The notes under the pieces: generated by a model
The model's input: the letters and a program-made list of their open reading frames with translations, nothing else
Told to the model about the DNA's origin: nothing
Databases searched by the model: none
Shown here: positions 43,436-52,166 of the stretch, piece after piece
Position numbering within the stretch: the first letter of the stretch is position 1
Layout: every line of letters starts with the position of its first letter
Assembly (NCBI RefSeq): GCF_001678845.1
Contig: NZ_MAIQ01000002.1
Location: forward strand, 186,001-250,000
Length of the DNA stretch: 64,000 nucleotides
Direction of reading: 5' to 3'
Source of the DNA: Christensenella intestinihominis
GTDB lineage: Bacteria; Bacillota; Clostridia; Christensenellales; Christensenellaceae
Program-made: the position numbers and the translations under genes

Positions 43436-44371
43436 TTACTTACTCTTGATTCCCTGCAGCAGCACCGCAGCGACGATCAGGCAGCCCTGGACGACATCCT
43501 GCGCATACGCGCCGACGCCCTTGAGGTTCATGATGTTGCCGATAAAGGCAAGGATCAGCGCCCCAAGCAGGGTTTTGAATACGCTCCCGCGCCCCCCTGT
43601 GAGGCTTGCGCCGCCCAGCACGCAGGCCGCGATGGCGTCGAGCTCCGCGCCGTCGCCGACCGTCGCGCTGCCGGTGGACGTCCTTGCCGAATAGAAAATT
43701 CCGGCAATTGCCGCAAGCACGCCGCTGATCATATAGGTAGAGAGCATATAGCGCTTGACGCGGATACCCGCGAGCTCTACCGCGTTTTTATTGCTTCCGA
43801 CCGCGATGACAATACGCCCGTAGGTCGTATAATTCTGGATCAGGCAGAACGCCACAATCACGAGCGCCGCGATAATGATGACCGGATAGCCGTTTCCCGG
43901 CGCGACCAGCGTGGAAAGCGTTGTCCCTTCCACCTTGATGGGCGAGCCGTTGGTGATGATGTACGCGACGCCCCGCACCGCCGTCATGACGGAAAGGGAG
44001 GCCACGAACGCCTGCATGTTGCAGTATGCCACCAGCGCGCCTGTAATCATGCCGCAGATCAGCCCGATGCATACCGCCGCGAGGATGCCGCCCGCAAGGC
44101 CAAAGCCCGCGTCGCGCATCAGGAGGCAGGCAACGGACGACGAGATCGCCATAATCGAGCCGACCGAAAGGTCGATGCCGCCCGTCATGATGACAAAGAG
44201 CATGCCGACCGCAACGAGCAACGGCGCGGACTGCTGCAAACCGATGTTAATCAGGTTAATGGGCAGCAGGAACGTTTCCGATATAAAGATACACGCGATG
44301 AGCATGGCAAAAAATATGATATACGTGTTGTTTTTTACCAGAAATGATTTCAGATTGATTGACTTTTGCAT
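43436..44371 (-). CDS. Sugar ABC transporter permease, RbsC-like
   Basis: The 311-residue protein has about eight to ten membrane helices and the RbsC/AraH signature segments: MTGGIDLSVGSIMAISS, GSNKNAVELAGIRV (the cytoplasmic EAA-like loop) and GGASLTGGRGSVFKTLLGAL. It forms a homodimer with the RbsA-type ATPase encoded just upstream, two bases away. Confidence 0.93.
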   Translation of the reverse strand: MQKSINLKSFLVKNNTYIIFFAMLIACIFISETFLLPINLINIGLQQSAPLLVAVGMLFVIMTGGIDLSVGSIMAISSSVACLLMRDAGFGLAGGILAAVCIGLICGMITGALVAYCNMQAFVASLSVMTAVRGVAYIITNGSPIKVEGTTLSTLVAPGNGYPVIIIAALVIVAFCLIQNYTTYGRIVIAVGSNKNAVELAGIRVKRYMLSTYMISGVLAAIAGIFYSARTSTGSATVGDGAELDAIAACVLGGASLTGGRGSVFKTLLGALILAFIGNIMNLKGVGAYAQDVVQGCLIVAAVLLQGIKSK

Positions 44372-44372
44372 A

Positions 44373-45869
44373 CTATACCTCCATCGCCAAGCTGATCAGC
44401 TGATCTTCGCTCAGTTCTTCCCTTTCAAGTTCCCCGGAAACCCTGCCGTTCCGCATGACATACACCCTGTCGCACATGCCGATGATTTCAGGCATCTCAG
44501 ACGATATCATGACCACGGCGATGCCGTTTTCCGCAAAACTGTTGATTACTTTGTAAATTTCTACCTTCGCACCGATATCGACGCCGCGTGTCGGCTCGTC
44601 GAACACGATGCACTTGCAGTCCGCCGCGATCCATTTCGCCAGCGCGATTTTCTGCTGGTTGCCGCCCGACAGGCTGTCCACATCGTTTTCAATGGATGCA
44701 TATTTGGTCTGGATACTTTTCAGGATATCCTCCACGAACTTTTTCTCCGCCTTGCGCTTGATGATGAAGCCCGTCCTGTCCGTCACTTTATCGAGCGCGG
44801 CAATGGTAACGTTCATGCGGATGCTCTGCTCGAGCAGCACGCCTTCGTTCTTCCGGTCCTCGGAAAGCATTCCGAATTTGTGCCTGACCGCGTCTTTCGG
44901 GTCTTTGAAATGCGTGTCTTTCCCGCAATACAGGATTTTGCCGGAATCCATTTTATCGGCCCCGAAAATGGCTCGCATGGTTTCCGTCCGGCCCACGCCC
45001 ACAAGGCCGCTGAACCCGACGACCTCCCCGGCCCGTACGGAAAAGCTGACGCCGTTTACGCGGGGCACGGCCCGGATGTTTTCCGCTGACAGGACAACCT
45101 CGCCGATGGACGCGCTGCGCGGAGGGAACAGGTCTTTGAGTTCCCGGCCCACCATCAGGTTCACAAGCCGATGCTTATCGATCTCGCCTGTGGGCACGGT
45201 TGTTACATACTGCCCGTCCTTCAGTACCGTAATGTTGTCGCTCAGTTCAAAAATTTCTTCCAGGCGGTGGGATATATAGATGATACTTACGCCGTCGTCC
45301 CGCAGCTTGTTCAGCACGTCGAAAAGCTTGCGGATTTCCTTGAAGGTAAGCACCGCCGTCGGTTCGTCGAGCACCAGGATACGCGCCTTGCGCGTCAAGC
45401 ATTTGCATATTTCGATGACCTGCTGGTATGCAATGCTGAGGTCGCCGCATTTTGCGTTGGGATCGATGTCGCCAAAGCCAAGGTCGTCAAGCTGTTTCCT
45501 CGTATCCGCGCGCAGTTTTTTCCAGTTGATGTATCCCCGCCCGTTTGACAGCTTGTCAATAAAGATGTTTTCCGCCACGGTAAGGTCCGGCGCCAGCACC
45601 AGCTCCTGGTAGATAACCGCGATTCCAAGCGTTTTTGCATCGCGTGGCGTATGGATTTTTACCTGTTTTCCATCGATATAAATTTCACCGGAATCCTTCT
45701 GGTAGGCGCCCGACAGAATTTTCATCAGTGTGGATTTTCCCGCTCCGTTTTCACCCAGCAGCGCGTGTATTTCCCCCTGTTTCACATTCAGGCTGACATC
45801 GCGGAGCGCATGAACCCCCGCAAAGCTTTTTGAAATGTCCTTCATTTGTAGTTTATAGTTGCCGTCCAT
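44373..45869 (-). CDS. Sugar ABC transporter ATPase, RbsA-like (two nucleotide-binding domains)
   Basis: The 498-residue protein carries two ATPase domains. In the first, Walker A is GENGAGKST (39-47) and Walker B VLDEPTAVL. In the second, the Walker A lysine is replaced by Arg (GLVGVGRTE) while LSGGNQQK and DEPTRGVD remain. This asymmetry is normal for RbsA/MglA. It energises uptake with the permease and binding protein of operon 1. Confidence 0.95.
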   Translation of the reverse strand: MDGNYKLQMKDISKSFAGVHALRDVSLNVKQGEIHALLGENGAGKSTLMKILSGAYQKDSGEIYIDGKQVKIHTPRDAKTLGIAVIYQELVLAPDLTVAENIFIDKLSNGRGYINWKKLRADTRKQLDDLGFGDIDPNAKCGDLSIAYQQVIEICKCLTRKARILVLDEPTAVLTFKEIRKLFDVLNKLRDDGVSIIYISHRLEEIFELSDNITVLKDGQYVTTVPTGEIDKHRLVNLMVGRELKDLFPPRSASIGEVVLSAENIRAVPRVNGVSFSVRAGEVVGFSGLVGVGRTETMRAIFGADKMDSGKILYCGKDTHFKDPKDAVRHKFGMLSEDRKNEGVLLEQSIRMNVTIAALDKVTDRTGFIIKRKAEKKFVEDILKSIQTKYASIENDVDSLSGGNQQKIALAKWIAADCKCIVFDEPTRGVDIGAKVEIYKVINSFAENGIAVVMISSEMPEIIGMCDRVYVMRNGRVSGELEREELSEDQLISLAMEV

Positions 45870-45928
45870 GCATGAATCCTTCCTGCCCGAACGCCCTTTT
45901 TCCCGGGCAACGGGCGCTCTTTATTGCG

Positions 45929-45979
45929 CCGGGCCCGCCCGCAGGGGCGGACCCGGCCACAACGGCCGGTCATCCGGCC
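45929..45979 (-). repeat. Two stable hairpins between binding-protein and ATPase genes
   Basis: CCGGGCCCGCCC (45929-45940) pairs with GGGCGGACCCGG (45945-45956) over 12 positions with one G-T. GGCCGG/CCGGCC (45964-45979) forms a second hairpin. There is no T run. Hairpins here typically protect the upstream mRNA and raise binding-protein yield relative to the downstream genes. Confidence 0.65.
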
Positions 45980-45998
45980 CCTTCCTGCCTACCGCAAA

Positions 45999-47150
45999 TC
46001 AGAAGCAGTTTTCGTATTCTTCATCCACGTTTTCCTTCGTGACCGCAACCGCGTCCGTGGTAACCGTATCCGGGTAGCCCGTCGGGTCGTTTCCGTCCAC
46101 GAGCACTTCTCTTGCCACCTGCGCCGCGAGCTTTGCAATCTGCACCGGGGAATTCTCGCCAACGGCTACAACCTTGCCTTCCTTGATGTAATCGCAGGTT
46201 TTCTTTTCGCCGTCGGCTGCCGCCGCATAATAAATGCCTTCCTTGAGGCCCGCGTCTTCGGCCGCCTGCATGCCGCCAAAGAGCATCTGGTCGTTCTCAG
46301 CGAAAATCGTATTCAGTTTGCCGTACGTCTTTACGATCAGGTCGTTCGCATCCGCCATGATGTCCTGGATATTCCAGTTGCCCCAGCCCTGTCCGGCGAT
46401 GACGAATTTCGCGTCCGTATTTTCGGTATAGCTGTTTGAAATCAGCTCGTCGTTCATTTTGTAAGCGAGGTCCCACGCTTCGTCCTCGGTGATCCCAAGC
46501 CGCGCTTCGAGCACGCCGCACATGATACCGACCCGGCGTTCTTCACCCGCAACGTTGCCTTTAACGCCGGACAGCATGATGGAATAAATTTCCTGGTCGC
46601 CCATTTCCTCCGCAAACGCGAGGCCGACCTTCCTGCCGTTCTGCTTATTGTCCGAATAAACGACCGTAACTTTATCCCCGCCGTTCACATAGGAGTCGAT
46701 GCAGATAACCTGCGCGCCCGCCGCGTTCGCCTGGTTAATCAGGGGAACAATGTCGTCGGGGTTGGTGCTGTCCACAAAGATCATGTCGTAGCCCTGGGCG
46801 ATAAACGTATCCATGTTTGCGATTTCATCCGCCGTGTTGCTGTTTGCATTGAGCACAAGCACGTCTTCCGGGGATGCGACCAGGCCCTCGTCATAGCAGG
46901 CCTGCTGCAATTCGGACGCCATTGTCGTAAAGAAATCGCCGTTCAGCGTGATTGCTGAAAAACCCACCTTGAATGTGTCTTTTGTTTCCGTCTCCCCGGC
47001 CGCCTCCGTGCTTGCCGCCGCGGAGCTGCTTTCCGTGCTTTCAGCGGAAGCTTCGCCGGACGGTTCCGCGCTTCCGCCGCCCGCCGCACAGCCTGCAAAT
47101 ACGCAGCATGTCATCAGCAGGGCGAGAAAAAGAGCCAACATTTTTTTCAT
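45999..47150 (-). CDS. Sugar-binding lipoprotein, RbsB-like
   Basis: The 383-residue protein starts with a lipoprotein signal (MKKMLALFLALLMTCCVFAGC, lipobox FAGC), then a low-complexity Ser/Glu/Ala linker to about residue 60. The periplasmic-binding-protein type 1 fold follows (KVGFSAITLNGDFFTTMASELQ, DMIFVDSTNPDDIVPLINQA). It should deliver a sugar to the permease of operon 1 at the outer membrane face. The start at 47150 is fixed by GGAGGAAAG. It is the first gene of the operon. Confidence 0.93.
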   Translation of the reverse strand: MKKMLALFLALLMTCCVFAGCAAGGGSAEPSGEASAESTESSSAAASTEAAGETETKDTFKVGFSAITLNGDFFTTMASELQQACYDEGLVASPEDVLVLNANSNTADEIANMDTFIAQGYDMIFVDSTNPDDIVPLINQANAAGAQVICIDSYVNGGDKVTVVYSDNKQNGRKVGLAFAEEMGDQEIYSIMLSGVKGNVAGEERRVGIMCGVLEARLGITEDEAWDLAYKMNDELISNSYTENTDAKFVIAGQGWGNWNIQDIMADANDLIVKTYGKLNTIFAENDQMLFGGMQAAEDAGLKEGIYYAAAADGEKKTCDYIKEGKVVAVGENSPVQIAKLAAQVAREVLVDGNDPTGYPDTVTTDAVAVTKENVDEEYENCF

Positions 47151-47299
47151 TTTTCTTTCCTCCATCGGATATTTTTTATTTGCCCGCTTCCGCGGACAAA
47201 ATTAGAATGCATAAAGGAAGCATGACCGTTTCCGGCTTTTAACATCGGATATATTCTGTTTCAATTCGTTTTGGAAAACACGTTTGATATTTTGTATTG

Positions 47300-47501
47300 T
47301 TTCGTTTAGTTTTGTTTATGTTTTGATTATAATTATCTATGTTTCGTTTGTCAACACAAATTTGAATTTTTTTTGCTTTTTCCGCAATCGCCTTCCGTCA
47401 GCGATTTTTTGCTTCTTTTGTCGGGATGCGCTGGCACGTTTAAAAATTCCCCCGTAAATTTCTTTTTACAGTTTTATTTGATTCAGGTCCCGAAAACGAA
47501 A
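47300..47501. promoter_or_regulatory. Three AAACGAAA boxes, candidate DeoR operators
   Basis: TTTCGTTT at 47300-47307 and 47342-47349 and the inverse AAACGAAA at 47494-47501. The second lies in the spacer of the operon 1 promoter next to the -35; the first lies 42 bases downstream. They fall between the operon and its divergent DeoR-type gene. The rest of this 525-base intergenic region (47151-47675) shows no gene. Confidence 0.5.
47326..47354 (-). promoter_or_regulatory. Sigma-A promoter of sugar operon 1
   Basis: On the minus strand TTGACA (47354-47349), a 17-base spacer and TATAAT (47331-47326). It is a full consensus match, about 180 bases upstream of the first start codon. Confidence 0.85.
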
Positions 47502-47610
47502 CTAATCGTAACATCAAAGGCCACAAATCAAAAGCCCGGTACCGCGCCCCGTATTTCTTCCTTTTACCCGGCGCGCCGCCTCTTTTCCCGCGCCGCATTT
47601 ATCAAATTGC

Positions 47611-47639
47611 TTGATTAAAAAGGCGGATCAGTATATAAT
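47611..47639 (+). promoter_or_regulatory. Sigma-A promoter of the DeoR-type regulator gene
   Basis: TTGATT (47611-47616), a 17-base spacer and TATAAT (47634-47639), 36 bases before the ATG. Confidence 0.75.
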
Positions 47640-47675
47640 TTGATTTAAAGAACTTATGCTTCAAATGGAGTTGCT

Positions 47676-48473
47676 ATGTTTGCCAGCGAGCGGAGAAAAA
47701 AAATCTGTCAAATGCTGATGGATTACAAAAGCGTTGATGTATCGAGATTAAGTAAATTATTCAACATTTCGACCGTAACGATCCGAAAGGATTTGGAATT
47801 GCTGGAATCTGAAGGCATCCTGACCCGTACGCATGGTGGGGCGATTCTAAATGATTCTTTCCAGCAGCAGGGCCAGGCGCCGGACGCCATAGAAGATATG
47901 TGCAATCCGGAGGAATCGCAGATTGCCACGATTGCTTCCCACTTTATCCAGGATAATGAATTTATTTTTCTCGGGACGGGCTCTATTTGCACACAAATTT
48001 CTAAAATCCTGACGGAAAAGAAAAACCTGACGATCGTAACCAACAATATTTCGGCCGCCATCCACCTCAAAAAAAATCCGGAATTCAACGTGATTATCGC
48101 AAGCGGGACTTTCGGCGTATACAATGGCTATTACGGTGTTATGGATGCTTTTTACACGGGATTCCTCGATAATATGTATTTCGACAAGGTATTTATTGCC
48201 GTGGACGGGATTTCGCTCAACACCGGCTATTCCGTTGACAACAGCAACCTTTGCCTTACCTACCAGAGTGTGTGCGCGAAAACGGGCGAGGTCATTGTCT
48301 GTGCCGAAAGCTCCAAGTTTTCCAGGAATTCCTTTGCCCGGATCGGCGCGCCCGACATGGCGACAAAAATTATTACGGCCGAGGCCATTCCCGAGGAATT
48401 TTCCGACTATTTCTACAATCACAACATTCCGGTATATCATTCATACCGTTTGGACGATATTCAAGCCGACTGA
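47676..48473 (+). CDS. DeoR/GlpR-family transcriptional regulator
   Basis: The 265-residue protein has an N-terminal winged helix (RRKKICQMLMDYKSVDVSRL, FNISTVTIRKDLELLESEG, THGG) and a sugar-phosphate sensor domain with FLGTGSICTQISK, IVTNNI and FIAVDGIS. It is transcribed divergently from operon 1 and probably represses it until a phosphorylated intermediate accumulates. It is cotranscribed with an orphan RbsA-like ATPase 14 bases downstream. Confidence 0.92.
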   Translation: MFASERRKKICQMLMDYKSVDVSRLSKLFNISTVTIRKDLELLESEGILTRTHGGAILNDSFQQQGQAPDAIEDMCNPEESQIATIASHFIQDNEFIFLGTGSICTQISKILTEKKNLTIVTNNISAAIHLKKNPEFNVIIASGTFGVYNGYYGVMDAFYTGFLDNMYFDKVFIAVDGISLNTGYSVDNSNLCLTYQSVCAKTGEVIVCAESSKFSRNSFARIGAPDMATKIITAEAIPEEFSDYFYNHNIPVYHSYRLDDIQAD

Positions 48474-48487
48474 TTGCGAGGAATATT

Positions 48488-49969
48488 ATGCATAGCCATA
48501 TTACGCTTGAGGTATCTCATTTAAGCAAAGCTTACGACAGCCTCCGTTTGCTGTCGGATGTTTCTTTTTGCATTCATTCCGGCGAGATGCTCAGCATTGT
48601 CGGGCAAAACAGTTCCTTTAAAACGACGCTTGCCAAAATCCTGTGCGGCCTCGAGCCGTACGACAGCGGCGCGGTTTTGATCGACGGCGGGCCCGCGAAT
48701 ATTTCGTCCCCGCACAGCGCCCGCAGCCTTGGAATTGTTTCCCTTGGCGAAATCGCCAGGCTGTGCGAAGACCTTACCATTGCGGAAAATATATTTCTGT
48801 TTGGAAAACGGGGGATTTCCCCGGCGAAAATAAAACATAACTGGAACAGCAAAAAAGCGGTGGTTGAATCCGCCCGGTCTTTCCTTGCAAAATATGGATT
48901 CGGCTGGCTTGACCCGTGCGCCGCAGTGGATACGCTCGGGCTGGCGGAAAAGCAAATCCTTGCGTTTTTGTGCGCGCTCACGCAGGACGCAAAAATTATG
49001 ATTATCGACGACGCGTTTTCCGCGCTCAATCCGGAGGAGCTGAGCCAGATTTTCCGGGTGCTGGAGCAAATTAAGGACGACGGGATGTCGATCCTGTACC
49101 TTTCCTCCTGTGCAAAGGTTCCCGAACCCGCGGATTCCCTGCTGTTGATCCAGGACGGGAAAATCATATTTACCGCTTCGGGCGAGGCGCTTCGCAGGAT
49201 CGACCTCGCTTCGATTCCGTTCAGCGATCCGCCGCGCGCCTATCCCAAGCTTCCGGTAAAGCTGGGGGAAGAGGTTTTCCGTTGCGAACACCTGTCTTAC
49301 CGGGACCTTTTAAAAGACGTTTCCTTTTGCCTGCGCGAGGGAGAAATCCTCGGCATTGTAGGGGGCGCGGGCGTCGGGAAAACCACCCTTGCCCGGCTGA
49401 TTTCCGGGCATCTTCCCAAAAGCGGCGGCGACCTGTACGTCAACAGGAAGCCGGTCCGGATTTCTTCCGTCCACGACGCCTATGAAAACGGTCTGCGGTT
49501 AATCCTGGACGACAGGGAATTCGGTATTATCCGGCATCTTTCCCTGGCGGAAAACCTGATTTTTCCCTGCTATAATTCCCGCAAATTTGCGCTTTCCCCT
49601 ATCTCTTCGCGGAAATACACCGAAACGTCTTACTGCCTTGCAAGCAGGCTTGACATCAATTACTTCGACATCAACCAGCCGCCCGAGCTCCTGAGCGCGG
49701 GAAACCAGCAAAAGATGGTGCTGTCGCGCGGCATAGTGGCAGGCGCGAACATTTTTATATTGGACGAACCCACCCGCGGGGTGGACAACATCGGCCGGGT
49801 GCAAATCTATAACATGTTCAACAACCTGCTGCGCGAGGGAAAGAGCATTGTAATCCTTACGTCGGACCTCGGCGAGGCCGCCGGAATGTGCGACAGGATT
49901 CTGCTTTTGGAGGACGGCGTCTTATCGGAGACGCCCGGTGCCGCGGCACAAAAAAGAAACGCCGTCTAA
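48488..49969 (+). CDS. Orphan RbsA-like ABC ATPase with a degenerate first nucleotide-binding domain
   Basis: The 493-residue protein has the two-domain RbsA/MglA layout but no permease or binding protein beside it. In the first domain Walker A reads GQNSSFKTT (39-47, glycines lost, Lys45 kept), the signature is LGLAEKQ instead of LSGGQ, Walker B ends DD rather than DE at 174-175, and the switch His is missing (YLSSC). In the second domain Walker A is a full GGAGVGKTT (292-300), the signature LSAGNQQK, and Walker B LDEPTRGVD. Ordinary relatives have the reverse pattern. It may pair with a permease elsewhere or act as a non-transport regulator. Confidence 0.85.
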   Translation: MHSHITLEVSHLSKAYDSLRLLSDVSFCIHSGEMLSIVGQNSSFKTTLAKILCGLEPYDSGAVLIDGGPANISSPHSARSLGIVSLGEIARLCEDLTIAENIFLFGKRGISPAKIKHNWNSKKAVVESARSFLAKYGFGWLDPCAAVDTLGLAEKQILAFLCALTQDAKIMIIDDAFSALNPEELSQIFRVLEQIKDDGMSILYLSSCAKVPEPADSLLLIQDGKIIFTASGEALRRIDLASIPFSDPPRAYPKLPVKLGEEVFRCEHLSYRDLLKDVSFCLREGEILGIVGGAGVGKTTLARLISGHLPKSGGDLYVNRKPVRISSVHDAYENGLRLILDDREFGIIRHLSLAENLIFPCYNSRKFALSPISSRKYTETSYCLASRLDINYFDINQPPELLSAGNQQKMVLSRGIVAGANIFILDEPTRGVDNIGRVQIYNMFNNLLREGKSIVILTSDLGEAAGMCDRILLLEDGVLSETPGAAAQKRNAV

Positions 49970-49979
49970 ACGGCGTTTC
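49956..49979 (-). terminator. Terminator of sugar operon 2 within convergent gene ends
   Basis: GAAACGCCGT (49956-49965) pairs with ACGGCGTTTC (49970-49979); on the minus strand six T follow. The stem includes the stop codon of the orphan ATPase gene on the other strand. Confidence 0.8.
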
Positions 49980-50020
49980 CCGGTATCGCTTTCGCGCAAA
50001 CCATTTTTCTTTTAAGCTGT

Positions 50021-50794
50021 TTATTCAGCGTCCTTATCCTGCCTCGGCTGCCCGTTCCATGCGGTAAGGCCGCCGTCCACTGGGAGGTTATGCCCGCAGA
50101 TGTGGGCGGCTTCCGGCGAGGCCAGGAACGCAACCGCGTCCGCGACCTGCCCGGGCAGGCCGATTTTATGATCCGGAAGCGCGTCCTTGAAGGCCCGCAT
50201 CACTTCGTCCCCCGTACCTGACAGGAACATCGGCGTGGCTGTCGCGGAGGGCGACACGCAGTTGATCCGTATCCCCTTTTCCATATAATCGAGCGCCGCC
50301 GCCCGTGTAAGGCTTATTACCGCGCCCTTGCTGGCACAATAGAGCGGGGCGTTATAATCCCCCCGGATTCCGGAAACCGAGGCGACATTCACAATGCTTC
50401 CGCCGCCCGCCTCCAGCATCAGGGGAATCACCGCCTTCATCATCAGGCAGGTTCCCTTCACATTCACATCGAACAGCAGGTCGTAATCCTCCTCCGCCGC
50501 TTCGTGCAGCAAGCCGCCGCGGAAAACGCCCGCACAGTTCGCGAGCACATACGAATCCGCCTTTTCGCGCCGGGCCAGCGCGGCCAGCGCGCCGATGCTT
50601 CCGGCGTCCGTCACATCGGTTTCAAGGCAGGAAAAGCGGCCCTTCCATGCGCTAAGCTCTTCTGCCGTTTTCCGCAGCCCGTCCGCGTCCCGGTCGGCAA
50701 GGACGGCGGTGCAGCCGAGCCGCAAAAATTTTTCCGCAACGGCTTTTCCAATCCCGCTGCCCGTTCCTGTCACAATTGCCAATTGGTTCTCCAT
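50021..50794 (-). CDS. Short-chain dehydrogenase/reductase
   Basis: The 257-residue classical SDR has NAD(P) loop TGTGSGIGKAVAE, ANCAG at about 88-92, catalytic Ser in NVASVSGIRG, Tyr/Lys in YCASKGA and the C-terminal HICGHNLPVDGGLTAWNG. Asp at the end of the second strand (LADRDADG) favours NAD. It is the last gene of operon 2 and likely oxidises or reduces a sugar intermediate. Confidence 0.93.
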   Translation of the reverse strand: MENQLAIVTGTGSGIGKAVAEKFLRLGCTAVLADRDADGLRKTAEELSAWKGRFSCLETDVTDAGSIGALAALARREKADSYVLANCAGVFRGGLLHEAAEEDYDLLFDVNVKGTCLMMKAVIPLMLEAGGGSIVNVASVSGIRGDYNAPLYCASKGAVISLTRAAALDYMEKGIRINCVSPSATATPMFLSGTGDEVMRAFKDALPDHKIGLPGQVADAVAFLASPEAAHICGHNLPVDGGLTAWNGQPRQDKDAE

Positions 50795-50807
50795 GCCGGC
50801 TCCTTCC

Positions 50808-51704
50808 TCAAATCAGGCCATACTGCGCCGCTTTGTCCTTCAGGAATTCCAGGGCTCCTGCTTCCAGCTTTTCAAATTCCTCTCCGCGGACGCCCCTGGA
50901 AATATCCCGCCATACGCCTATAATTGCACTCATATCCCCTTCGGGCAGCATAAACACCTCAAGGTCCATATAGCCGTCGAAGCCAATCTGCTTCAGGGCG
51001 GAAAAGAATTCGTCCCAGCAGAAATCCCCCATACCCGGGAAACGCCTGTTCCGTTCCGCAACGTGCAGCGCGGCAAGCCGCGGCCCGGCTGTTTTGACTG
51101 CCCCCGGGATGCTGTCTTCCTCAATATTCATATGGAAGGTATCGAAATGGACCTTCACATTCGGATTCCCTACCCTGTCCACAAAGTCCGACGTTTCCTC
51201 GCTTGTGTTGAGCAGGAACGCTTCAAACCGGTTCAGCGTCTCAATGGCGCAGGTTACGCCGCATTCCTCCGCCGGCTGCGCCGCAAGCCGGTACGCTTCC
51301 GCTGTCCGTTCCATCAGTTCTTCTTTATAGGCCAGCGAAAGCGCCTGCGTCCTGCGTACCGGCCACTTTGTATAGTGGCACCCCACGAGCAGGTCCGCGT
51401 CCATTTTTTGCATCAGCAGGAGGAGTTTGTGCATATACCGAATACCATTTTCGCGGATGGCTGCATCGTCACTGAGCATATCGCATTCTTCCGGGAATCC
51501 CCCGCAAAAAGCCAGCTTGATTCCTTTTTTGTTCGCGTAATCGGCAATCCTGAGGCCCTTTTCTTCCCCGCCGGTTTCCTCCATGAGGTCCCCGAAAGGG
51601 ATTTCCAGCGCGTCAAAGCCCAGCCGTGCCGCGCGGTCTACGGCCTTATAGGGATCGTATGAGAATGAGTTGATTCCAATTAAATAGTGAGTTCCGAATT
51701 TCAT
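50808..51704 (-). CDS. Sugar epimerase/isomerase-like TIM barrel (D-psicose 3-epimerase type)
   Basis: The 298-residue AP-endonuclease-2-type barrel resembles D-tagatose/D-psicose 3-epimerases. It has the start MKFGTHYLIGINSFS, catalytic Glu in CAIETLNRFEAF, metal ligands in VKVHFDTFHMNIEE, LHVAERNRRFPG and the final Glu in MDLEVFML. The metal set (Glu, Asp, His, Glu) looks complete. It would epimerise a ketose at C3 before or after phosphorylation. Confidence 0.9.
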   Translation of the reverse strand: MKFGTHYLIGINSFSYDPYKAVDRAARLGFDALEIPFGDLMEETGGEEKGLRIADYANKKGIKLAFCGGFPEECDMLSDDAAIRENGIRYMHKLLLLMQKMDADLLVGCHYTKWPVRRTQALSLAYKEELMERTAEAYRLAAQPAEECGVTCAIETLNRFEAFLLNTSEETSDFVDRVGNPNVKVHFDTFHMNIEEDSIPGAVKTAGPRLAALHVAERNRRFPGMGDFCWDEFFSALKQIGFDGYMDLEVFMLPEGDMSAIIGVWRDISRGVRGEEFEKLEAGALEFLKDKAAQYGLI

Positions 51705-51743
51705 TTCGTTTTTCCCGTCCTTTCGGGTTCCGGCGTTTCCCCC

Positions 51744-52133
51744 TCAAAGGGATTCGCAGAGTTCCACAACCACGCCGTCCGGATCGGAAACCAGGAGGGC
51801 GCGCTTGCCGATTTCCGGCATTTCCGAGATTTCCTGCACGAAGGGCACTCCCTTTTCCCTGAGGAACGCGTCCCACGCGCGCACGTCGTCCACATCAAAG
51901 GCAATATGGCGCAGGCCGCGGCGGTTTTCCGCATTTTTTCCATCCTCCGTGCCGCCGCGCAGGTCGAATAATTCCATATACGTATCGCCGGAAATCTTCA
52001 TATAGACAAGCGTACACGGCCCCATATCCGCCCGCGACACCTCTTTGAAGCCCAAAATATCCCGGTAAAATTCTACAGCCTGCTCAATTTCCATCGTGTT
52101 GACGGCAATATGATGCGTATGGTTTACCTTCAT
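51744..52133 (-). CDS. VOC-family (glyoxalase-like) protein
   Basis: The 129-residue protein shows the two beta-alpha-beta-beta-beta modules of the vicinal oxygen chelate fold: HTHHIAVNTMEIEQAVEFYRD, YMELFDLRGG, GLRHIAFDVDDV and DPDGVVVELCE. Metal ligands His (first module), Glu, His and Glu are in the right positions. A lactoylglutathione lyase- or epimerase-like role is possible. In operon 2 it may handle a reactive carbonyl product (inference). Confidence 0.88.
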   Translation of the reverse strand: MKVNHTHHIAVNTMEIEQAVEFYRDILGFKEVSRADMGPCTLVYMKISGDTYMELFDLRGGTEDGKNAENRRGLRHIAFDVDDVRAWDAFLREKGVPFVQEISEMPEIGKRALLVSDPDGVVVELCESL

Positions 52134-52166
52134 TGTCCTTATCCTCCCTTTGGGGCAAGGTCCCGT

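Noticed and set aside
41958-43694. A 578-codon open frame on the plus strand
   Set aside because: It lies antisense to the PIG-L and PfkB genes and reads as low-quality Arg/His-rich protein. GC-rich third positions on the other strand explain the long frame.
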